From assembly GCA_030549495.1 (NCBI GenBank), contig JAUIRK010000894.1:1178001-1242000 (forward strand): a DNA stretch of 64,000 nucleotides, read 5' to 3'. This DNA is from Nectonema munidae (lineage: Eukaryota; Nematomorpha; Nectonematoida; Nectonematidae). Below are positions 56,480 through 64,000 of this stretch, one piece after another. The notes under the pieces were generated by a model. The model was not told the DNA's origin. It searched no databases and saw only the letters and a list, made by a program, of their open reading frames with translations. Position 1 is the first letter of the stretch, and each line of letters starts with the position of its first letter. A program made the position numbers and the translations under genes.

Positions 56480-58289
56480 TTAACCATTTTTTGTCTTTTT
56501 GTGAAACTTTGAATTACAAGTCCTGTGTAATCTTTTGTTACATTTTTTGCAAAAAAGCCTTGTATTTTTTTTGCATTCGACACATCTTCCTTGTGTCGTT
56601 GTTTCTAATATATGATTGATTCCATCAAATCCTACACCTATTGCTGTTGAAGACGTAGGACCTCCTAATCGTTTTCTTGACTGCACAGAATTGATGAGAC
56701 ATCCACCTATTTCTCTTCTGAAATCAAGATGTGTATGACATTCATTTTGAATTTTTGATGAAACTTGTAAGCCGCCACAACAGAAAGATTTACAATGTGC
56801 GGACCACCACTTTTTTGATCGTAATCTAGGTCTGTATCTTGCTAACATTTTGTCGCAAATATCTACACCACCCATCCCTTTATTGTACATTTTCACAAGA
56901 TAAATCAATTAGACCTTAATGACCATAGCGGTCAAAATAGCAAAAGCATCGAAAGAATACATGGAGGTGATGGATATGGGTGCATAAATAAAGATGGAAA
57001 AAGTAAGAAAGATTGATTATTAGCCTTAATTTATTAAGGCTGTTTTATTTGTCTCTTTTTTTCATTTTTTACTCGTCTTTCAGCCATTTGATGGGAAAAA
57101 GACCATAGTAATTGCTTGCAATGCTAATTGCACAATTATCATTCCAAATAGCACACAAGATTTTCCCATTTGATCTGTATTCAAAAGAACCTCTAACACT
57201 TTTTTGAAATTCTTTATTTGATGGTAGCGGGCATCCACCTGTTCGATTAGTGCGTATTGTGCCACATGCTCTAATGTTGCTTTCTGATTCTTGTAAAAGT
57301 TTGTAACTTGTAAAAAGTTGTCGAAAAAAACGACATGCTTATTTCTTTGTGAAATTGGACTAAAAAGAGTATTTACCACGTGGTTTCCTAATGATGTTTT
57401 TCGGCTTTCTTCTTTCCCACAATAAATATCAAAGTTATATGGGTACCCGTCTGAACTACACAACATCCACATTTTGTAGCGAAACATCACAGGCTTTCCT
57501 TTGATGAATTGACGAGCGCTATGTAATCCTCGATAAGGTACCATAGATTCATCGATGCTTAAATACTGATGGAAAAAGTCAAAATGTAAACAATTTTTCT
57601 TCAACAAATTAAAAAGGGTAAAACTTTTGCAACTTTAGAGCTTTCAAGTTTTTTATTATCTGCAAGATGTAAAAATTTCTTTATGCTCTTGAACTTTTCT
57701 CTTGACATGGCCTTTGAAAATATAGGAGCAGAATGGTCTTCAGCAGTGCTCCAATAATCATTCTCAGCAGGTAAACAATGATATCCGTAATGAGTAATAA
57801 ACCCATAAATTTTTTCATTTCTCTAACATCTGTTTGAAAAGAGCTATTATTTTTATCTCTTTTAGCGTAAAGATTAGTTTGTTCTACAATATGATGAAAC
57901 ATTTCTTCTGAAAAAAAAGTAAAAAAATTTCATATATAGATAAACTTCCATATTGAGATTAAAAAATTTGATTCTCAAGATTTTCTAAAGAGCTCAGAGA
58001 TAGCTTGTCTGATTTTATCCATTTATCTTTGGAAATTGTTTGGTTAAATTGTGGAACTTCATAGTTTACTCCGTGTAACTCTAGTTCTCCAGCATTTTCA
58101 TCGGGAACATCAATTTCATCAAGAATGATATAATCTCCTTCTTCATCACTCTATTCCTTTATTACCAGAAACTGGAGGAACAATAACTAACTCCAATTCT
58201 TCATTACAGTTTTCAATATAATTTTTGGCAGATTCCAAAAATATATAGATAGGATCTGATGCCAATTCATCAAAATTAAAAGATTCCAT
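56480..58289 (-). pseudogene. piggyBac transposase, element 3
   Basis: Minus strand from MESFNFDELASDPIY at 58287-58289. An N-terminal acidic part is followed by ETDVREMKKFMGLLL-like sequence (57681-57902), FHQYLSIDESMVPYRGLHSA and FRYKMWMLCSSDGYPYNFDI (57080-57607), HVVFFDNFLQV, and at 56480-56908 YNKGMGGVDICDKMLARYRP. It ends in the Cys-rich finger CVECKKNTRLFCKKCNKRLH. All three DDD acidic residues are visible. A 103-bp foreign insertion (56911-57013) interrupts the catalytic region before YNKG. There are also frameshifts. It is inactive. Confidence 0.8.
56911..57013 (-). other. 103-bp copy of a host exon segment inside piggyBac 3
   Basis: In reverse orientation this matches 60472-60574 over 103 bases with three mismatches by eye. 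That segment is wholly within the second exon of the gene at 60217-60708. There are no terminal repeats and no obvious target duplication, so a templated repair insertion is likely. Confidence 0.85.
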
Positions 58290-58894
58290 TTTAAAAATTG
58301 AAAAAAAAGAAATTAAAACTATAAAAAATAAAAAAAAACAATCGAAAATATTTATTCAACAATTTTTTTTACCAATTTTTAGTATTAAAAATAGCCAACG
58401 TTCCCATTTTGGGAACATATTTTTTTTGTTTCTGCCAATATTTTTTTCAAAAAAAAATCATTTTTATAGTTAAAATAAAATATATGATTAAAATTTTTAT
58501 AAATAAATAAAAAAATTTAAAATTAAAACTTAGAATTTTTTTTAATTTAATTCTAAAATTTGTAATGAATTTATTGGATTTTTAAAAGTTCTTCACTGAT
58601 TTTTTTCCTGAATTTTAGTTAAATTAAAATACTTTTTTTTATAAAAATTTGTATAAATGATTTACAAAATAACAAATAAGATAGAAGAAATTTTTATCAA
58701 CATACATGTTTAAAATTTTAAGTCTTAAAATTGTTCCCATTTTGGGAACGTTGAACTGTAAAGGGTAGTCAATTTAATAAAAGATAAATAATAGTAAAAT
58801 ATAATATATGTTGCTTATAAGGTGAGAGATGCAAAAGTAGTTGCAATGTAAGAGGCCGGTCTAAAAAGTAGTGAAAATGTTTAAACTATCCTTG
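58290..58894. other. AT-rich DNA with the piggyBac 3 right end
   Basis: Holds the two right-hand GTTCCC...GGGAAC motifs. Otherwise no gene. Confidence 0.45.
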
Positions 58895-59146
58895 CTCGTC
58901 TGTGTGGGCCGCAAATCTGCTTGTAATGAGCCGCATGTTTGACATTGCTGCTCTAAGGCCATATAGCAGAACAGATCTCAGAATTGTTTTATATACTTTT
59001 CCTTTTGCTCTGCCACTATTTCTTAGAGAATTTATTTTCCTCAACACTTCATGTTGCTGCACAAATAAATATTTATTGTTACATACACTCACTCCACTAC
59101 CATATCTTCTATCGCTTGCATTTTTTATTGCAAATGCGTACATCAT
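58895..59146 (-). pseudogene. LINE tail remnant joined to an hAT-MITE end
   Basis: The minus strand reads KYLFVQQHEVLRKINSLRNS and KVYKTILRSVLLYGL, like the end of an RTE-type reverse transcriptase domain ('...R..LLYG.E.W'). It runs directly into GTGGGCCGCAAATCTG ... GAGCCGCATGTTTGACATTG, the typical end of an hAT-derived MITE. Short and uncertain. Confidence 0.4.
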
Positions 59147-59833
59147 TCTCTACATCACTTTTACAATTAGTCGTATTTTAAAACACTCAAAAGAAAATAA
59201 TGCCTTTAGTAGAATGTAGTATTGAGCTTTTACAGATGTTTATATAATGTTTTAATTAGTATTAAACTAAATTTTATACTAAACTGTTTAATAATTTTTA
59301 TCATTTATGTTTTTTCCAATTTATCGTATTTTTTTAGGTTTTTACATTAGGATGTTTTTCCAGTTTTTTATAACAATTTCTTAATCTACGTACATAAATT
59401 TAAATTTAGGTGTAAAATAAGCATTTATAATTGAGTTTATATTTTATTGAATAAAGATAAAAACATTATAATTAACTTTTTTAAATAGTAAATCTATTAA
59501 CTTCATTATTTACTACTTCTTTTTATTTTCCAACTTAACAGAATATTATCGCCAAAATTAAAAACTTTAAGTACTTGCTTTATTTTATAAAAAGACTCAA
59601 TGTGACGCTTGTTCATTGTAAAAATAGTACAATGATGTCTATAAAACTTTTATAAAAATTAAGTCAAAATATCAACATTATTAATTAAAATTAACTAACA
59701 TCAATAGTACAATGAAAAATAAAATTCAACTGGAAAAAACTTCTTTATTAAATAAAAATTTGAAACTTTTTTTTATAAATGTAACAAATGTATAAAACGC
59801 AAACAAATTAACATCAAAAATTTGCTCTTCTGT
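59147..59833. other. AT-rich intergenic
   Basis: Nothing recognised. Probably the 3' flank of the minus-strand gene that follows. Confidence 0.4.
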
Positions 59834-60229
59834 TTAAAACTGAAAAATCCAATCTTGAGTTTCTTCTGAATCAAGATTTTTAGCAAGACATACATACAAA
59901 GAAATTCCACTGAGAAAGAGGTAAAGATTTTCGTTCTCATTATATTCTTCATATATTTTTTCAACCCATTTTTCTTTTTCATCTTTTTTCTTCATGTTTC
60001 CCCCGCTTGAACAATAACCGGAATCCACACTTTCTATTTCAGGCACGTCTTTCCAAATCTTTTCTTCGCACTTTGTGAAAAAAGAAAGAACTTCCCAGAC
60101 ATTCGTTTTTTCATATGGAAGACAAGAAAGATCTCGAACTGAAAATATTAAGTAGTGAAAAATATAAATTATAAAAGAAAGTAAAAATAAGTGAACCTGT
60201 TGTGAAAACCTTCACAATGATTATTTGTT
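59834..60229 (-). CDS. Unknown host gene, last two exons
   Basis: Minus strand. Exon 59834-60138 follows a good acceptor (CTTAATATTTTCAG) and codes 100 residues to a TAA: LSCLPYEKTNVWEVLSFFTK, CEEKIWKDVPEIESVDSGYC, KWVEKIYEEYNENENLYLFL, KNLDSEETQDWIFQF. A 58-base intron (donor ACAACAG|GTTCAC) separates it from an upstream exon at 60197-60229, open in phase for about ten codons (IIIVKVFTTV). The protein is not recognised. It is acidic, without a membrane helix. The upstream exon overlaps, antisense, the start of the plus-strand gene at 60217. Confidence 0.55.
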
Positions 60230-60708
60230 CTCACTTTTCTTTTATATACATTCCACGTATGTATTCCATAATCAAAGCAAATCTTTTCAAAATAATTGTA
60301 AAATTCTTCGATATTAAGAATGTTATGTTGCGGGGCAACATGGTCATCTGGAATTACCCTGCAGTCTATTTCTTTGTTTACCTTCGCCGTCTATACCTAG
60401 GAAAATCGAATCAGAACCACTCTTATAGGTGATGATATGCTCTTTTCTTTTGCTGAAAAATGTGTAGCGACATCTTTCTTACTTTTTCCATCTTTATTTA
60501 TGCACCCATATCCATCACCTCCATGTATTCTTTCAATGCTTTTGCTATTTTGACCGCAATGGACATTAAGGTCTGCCCCCCAAGAGTATTTTTTATTCTG
60601 CTGGCTTACTTGCTATTAGCATTTCTAACTTCCTCAATGGTGTTGCGCTACTATAAGACAATTTGTATCCTTGTGCCAGCTCTTTTGCTTTATTACCTCT
60701 TCACATAG
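60217..60708 (+). CDS. Multi-helix membrane protein, possibly TMEM17/TMEM216-like
   Basis: Two exons, 60217-60428 and 60468-60708, separated by a 39-base GT-AG intron (donor TATAG|GTGATG, acceptor GTGTAG), give about 150 residues in one frame. Without splicing the frame stops at 60430. Helices are visible at YPAVYFFVYLRRLYLG, IFLTFSIFIYAPISITSM, RVFFILLAYLLLAFLTSSMV and TICILVPALLLYYLF. The phrase RRLYLG between helices recalls the (I/V)RLYLG of the Transmemb_17 family (TMEM17, TMEM80, TMEM216), ciliary transition-zone proteins. The rest is too diverged to be sure and the expected first helix is not obvious. A piece of exon 2 was copied into piggyBac 3. Confidence 0.4.
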
Positions 60709-60739
60709 TCTCGTGTATACACAATATATATAATCTTCT

Positions 60740-60945
60740 CATCTTCATAAATTCCACCACTTCTCTTCAACGCTCTTTCATAGTGCCGACGTCCAGGTTC
60801 CCTACTCTCAGAGCGCTTTGCGTTTGCTTCTTTAGCCGTACACGCTCGTTGCACGGTAGCCCTTATATTTTCAGAGTGGTTGGGCGAGGCCCCTGTGCGT
60901 CGCATATGGGGTACGCCCTAGCCTTTGCTTGAGAAATTTTATTGA
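60740..60945. other. GC-rich unidentified block
   Basis: Unusually CpG- and GC-rich for this window (GCACGGTAGCCC, GGGCGAGGCCCCTGTGCGTC). A 70-codon minus-strand frame (60693-60905) is rich in Arg, Ala and Ser (ASPNHSENIRATVQRACTAK). It could be a repeat head or a foreign fragment. Not recognised. Confidence 0.35.
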
Positions 60946-60954
60946 GACTTAAAA

Positions 60955-61065
60955 AATTTCATGGCCGGATACTCTTCCTGACGCCAACTCTCTTTATTTA
61001 TCCAGACTTGAGACCAGCACTGAGATTCAAAATGAGAAACTCAATGGCTGGGTTAGTTGTGATAT
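60955..61065 (+). mobile_element. SINE-like conserved core
   Basis: GGCCGGATACTCTTCCTGAC, then GCCAAC, then GAGACCAGCACTGAGA and CAATGGCTGGGTTAG match the central domain of a SINE type found in several animals (GGATGCCCTTCCTGACGCC ... GACCGGCACTGAGA ... AGTGGCTGGGTT). Ends and target duplication are not clear. Confidence 0.55.
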
Positions 61066-61815
61066 AATATCAAATAACTAAAAATATTTTCAGCCTTAAA
61101 GTTTCTATATTGCGTATAATTTTTTTCAATTTTGAAAATAATACTTCCAATCTGTGAAAATATTTAATCTAAATGATAATATAAATAATTAAAATAAAAA
61201 AACTATCTTCTTATCAAATATCAAACTTGTCTAGAAATAATCGATGTCCTTTAAAAATTAATGCTCAGATTCCAATTTTTGCACTCAAACGGCTTTATTT
61301 GGCTAAAGTGGTGCATAACATTTTTTATATTAGCGACATAATATTGCCTTCATCCAGAATTATTATTGATTTCAGAAAAAGATATTACTTCTTTCAAACC
61401 GAATTTCAGATGCTCTTCGAATTCTTCACTTTTCGAAGTTTATAAGCATAAGCTGTGTTATACAAAAAGGAAATAGCAATCATTTTTATTGGGTAAGTTG
61501 ACTACAATATTTAAATACGAATGAGATTACGTTGGCTTTGAAGGAAGTAGCTGTCATATGTATATGAAAGTAATTGATACTAATTATTGAAGGTTACCAT
61601 TGTGAAGAAAATAGTTTCGTTAATGATCATATCCTCCTAAAATAAATCGATAGAAAATAGACAATTGAACACGACACCATTGTCATTGTATTGTGAATAT
61701 ATGAAATAAATTGGTTCAGGCCCATAGAAAAACGCTAATATAGTTAAGATCATTAAGCCTTTTCCTTGAAAAACTTTGCTCCCACTAGATACAAAAAAGT
61801 GTTGAAAGGAGTATC
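61066..61815. other. 5' flank of the receptor gene
   Basis: A plus-strand frame at 61227-61445 (RCPLKINAQIPIFALKRLYL and more) is open for 72 codons, has coding-like composition and could be an exon. No domain is seen. Confidence 0.3.
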
Positions 61816-62730
61816 ATGGAAGCAGAATGCAACTTTAAAGAATTTCCACAAATACTCATTCCTGCTTACGATATCTTCACAGGCTTTGCAGGCATGATCT
61901 TGAATGGAGGCGTTATTTGCGCCTTCTTTTCCTCCAGTTACTTTCACACACCAAGACACATATTCATAGTTTGCTTGTCAATATGTCAATTCATTGAATC
62001 CTCCATTTTGCCATGTGTACGCTACCTTCGCTATTTTGCGCCAAACATCTACTTATCGCACAAAATGTGTTCCATTTATCTTTTTGTAAGCGTTTTTTTC
62101 ATGTCCTATGTACAATACATCATAGTGAGCTTGTCTTGCATCCACTTCTTAATTTTTTTTAAGCCGTTTTACTTTAGAAAATTTATGACCTACAAAAACG
62201 CCATCATAGTGCTAAGTAATTTATGTCTCACTCTTATAATCATATTGCTTATAACAATTTTTTCTTCAAAGCATAAAATACACGAGACTGAGCAAAAACG
62301 TTGTGCCATCAACGGACATTCTTTTTACCAGATTTGGTTTCCAATATTTGTTACATATGTGCCTGTTGTGTTAGTGATTCTTTTGGTGCCCTTCGTTTTA
62401 CATCATCAATATATCCATTATGAAAAAGTTCATAGTCATTTGCACCAATCAGGAACAATCTCGCAAAGACACAAGATCGAGGAACGTCTGGGCAATCTTC
62501 TAGCAATTCTTTCGGGTTTGAATCTCATAGTTTTCAAGCTGCCACTGGCAATTTGCTACGCTTTAATGTACTCAGGGAAGATAGGCCATTGTTTATATTA
62601 TGCTTTGTTAATTCTCTCATATACAACACGCGTCACAGATCCCATCATTTTTGCCTGCTTGAATATCCCCTTCATGAATAAAGTAAAGAACATTTCCGAA
62701 AGAGTTATCTCCAAAATTTCCATTATGTAG
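61816..62730 (+). CDS. Rhodopsin-class GPCR, divergent, intronless
   Basis: Single exon, 304 residues, seven hydrophobic segments at about 16-39, 48-70, 87-113, 127-149, 171-196, 226-252 and 260-282. The TM1 Asn is present (ILNGG, N30). Cys85 at the start of TM3 and Cys163 in the second outer loop give the usual disulphide pair. The DRY box is replaced by SCIH (107-110). TM6 has FKLPLAICYAL, close to the CW.P layout without Trp. TM7 ends DPIIF (275-279) instead of NPxxY, as in many peptide-type receptors where D replaces N. The N-terminus is short, so a small ligand or peptide is likely, but no subfamily is evident. No break seen, so it looks functional. Confidence 0.88.
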   Translation: MEAECNFKEFPQILIPAYDIFTGFAGMILNGGVICAFFSSSYFHTPRHIFIVCLSICQFIESSILPCVRYLRYFAPNIYLSHKMCSIYLFVSVFFMSYVQYIIVSLSCIHFLIFFKPFYFRKFMTYKNAIIVLSNLCLTLIIILLITIFSSKHKIHETEQKRCAINGHSFYQIWFPIFVTYVPVVLVILLVPFVLHHQYIHYEKVHSHLHQSGTISQRHKIEERLGNLLAILSGLNLIVFKLPLAICYALMYSGKIGHCLYYALLILSYTTRVTDPIIFACLNIPFMNKVKNISERVISKISIM

Positions 62731-63146
62731 AGTGTATATAACAAACCTTAAGTGAAAATTAAGCGATTAAATTTTACGTGTTTACTTTTTATTAACTCCT
62801 TTATCCTTAAAATCAGCATTCATTTAATTTAAAAATTTTCTGATTTGTCAATAAAATTTGTGTTTACGGACTAAATTTGCAGTATATGGAAAATAAAACA
62901 TAATCTACTCTGAATTTTAACTACACAAATGGTAAGAAGAAGAAGAAAAGGTGAGAGGAGGAAAAGGACAATTCATTTGATAAACAAATATATAGCAAAC
63001 AATATTTATTTATCTTCGGGGAACAAAAAAGAAAAAATCCACTTTGATAGTCGTCTATCCATTCCAATCATTTTATCATTATTCATTGATGACTGCCAAT
63101 CATCAATCATATGGTAATGTTTACTATCATGAATTTTCTGTGAGAA
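62731..63146. other. 3' flank of the receptor
   Basis: AATAAAA-type signals occur (for example near 62893). No gene supported. Confidence 0.4.
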
Positions 63147-63459
63147 CAGTGCCCGCGCTAAAGCTAAATTTCAAGGGGGGCTGAAATGGGACAAAGAAAC
63201 ACATTTGCAAAAAATTTATTTCCTATATTACTTTGCTGAAAAGCATGAAGTACTTCTGTATAAAAACCTATAGAAATCTCATATTATACATACACATACA
63301 CCAGCATTTATATATGATTATTGTGTACAATTTTTGCTTATTTATTTTTTCTTTAAAAAGTGCATGGGGCAAAACCAAAAATTTTAGGGGGGACAAAGAT
63401 TAATACAAGGGGGGGGGGGGGGCACGTGCCCCAAAATTATATAGGTAGCGCGGGCACTG
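63147..63459. mobile_element. hAT-type MITE
   Basis: A 313-bp element with inverted ends CAGTGCCCGCGCTA and TAGCGCGGGCACTG (perfect over 14 bp). The target duplication is TGTGAGAA (63139-63146) and TGTGAGAC (63460-63467), 7 of 8. A G-tract lies near the right end. Perfect ends suggest a recent insertion. Confidence 0.88.
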
Positions 63460-63906
63460 TGTGAGACAGCTATTTATTCTAGAAAATAAGAAAATTTTTA
63501 ATGCCTGTTTTTTCATGAATAGGATGTCTCATAAATTACATGAAATTCTACAATTCCAGTTATGGCATTTTTCACAAAATTTTAATTTTACAAGGAGATC
63601 ACATGATAATTGGGAAAAAGGCGGTTTTATTCAAAAATATTGCACATTTGGATTCTTCTACCTTTCTCAAGATCAAGATTGTAAATAAAATTTCGAGAAA
63701 GGTATAAAGAATATTTTAGTTTTGTTTTCTGCATTTGAAAGAAGGAAAAATAAAATAAATAAATTTTCACAGTAGGAAAATTTTTATAAACACAATAGTG
63801 ATTATTGAAAATGATTATTTTTTGAAAAACTTCATATAGCCTATTTGAATCAAAATATTATGGAGCCAAACATAAGAGCCATAATTTTAATAAATTTGGA
63901 TTTTTT
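63460..63906. other. AT-rich flank
   Basis: A 75-codon frame at 63461-63688 begins in the target duplication and is not recognised. Confidence 0.35.
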
Positions 63907-63994
63907 TTTGACAGGGTGTTTCATGCAAGGGAAGTAGAAACTTCCATTTCATTTCTTTAGCTACGCAGGTTCTGGTACTGAAATCCTGTCAAAA
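63907..63994. mobile_element. Short inverted-repeat element
   Basis: TTTGACAGG ... CCTGTCAAA inverted ends enclose about 70 bp. A small MITE or foldback, class unknown. Confidence 0.45.
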
Positions 63995-64000
63995 CATTGA

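Larger units (their letters stand above)
56346..58765 (-). mobile_element. piggyBac element 3
   Basis: A palindrome-like motif, GTTCCCAAAATGGGAAC, or close variants, occurs at 56348-56363, 58400-58416 and 58733-58749. The right edge GTAAAGGG (58758-58765) is followed by TAGT where TTAA is expected. The left edge is uncertain: the motif there is in the same direction as the right end, so it may belong to another truncated copy. Confidence 0.5.

Noticed and set aside
60460-60708. Stand-alone 82-codon gene starting at ATG 60460
   Set aside because: The ATG lies inside the proposed 39-base intron. The spliced frame from 60217 is longer and in phase, so the 60468-60708 block is better read as exon 2.

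Overview
This is eukaryotic, animal-type nuclear DNA. It is very A+T-rich. The host genes recognised are an RNase P/MRP subunit POP1, the first exon of mitochondrial ribosomal protein mS25, a tetraspanin, a seven-helix receptor, and a possible TMEM17/216-like ciliary membrane protein. Several genes have very short GT-AG introns, read by eye as about 31 to 59 bases. The receptor and tetraspanin point to a metazoan. I cannot name the species.

Layout. 0-3 kb: the minus-strand tail of an unknown gene, then a single-exon POP1 on the minus strand. 3-11 kb: a tandem repeat split by a pogo-type MITE, TTAA-flanked MITEs, two SINE copies and a LINE 3' remnant. 11.6-12.5 kb: a spliced gene for an unknown membrane protein. 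16-22 kb: two decayed hAT transposons, the second with an 802-bp MITE inside it. 22.6-24.9 kb: a unit with inverted repeats of about 180 bp that carries tetraspanin coding sequence, with an empty copy of its target nearby. 25.6-27.3 kb: a minus-strand terminal exon and mS25 exon 1, whose likely second exon is cut by a SINE. 30-34.6 kb: a piggyBac with both ends, and a Tigger/pogo remnant. 37-38.2 kb: a small spliced gene with a MITE in its first intron. 38.2-43.2 kb: LINE fragments and hAT MITEs. 43-51 kb: a second piggyBac between two direct repeats, plus two host-like genes at 48-49 kb. 51.7-55.6 kb: two FLYWCH/MULE transposons. 56.3-58.8 kb: a third piggyBac. 59.8-62.7 kb: an antisense gene pair and the receptor. 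63-64 kb: two MITEs.

Most of the window is a graveyard of DNA transposons (piggyBac, hAT, pogo/Tigger, MULE) with some LINE and SINE sequence. The host genes are small islands that do not form an obvious pathway. I saw no rRNA or tRNA gene, no CRISPR array and no LTR element. The most unusual object is the tetraspanin inside a unit that looks mobile. Second is a 103-bp copy of a host exon pasted into a piggyBac about 3.5 kb away. All identifications come from reading translations and motifs by eye, and no database search was run.
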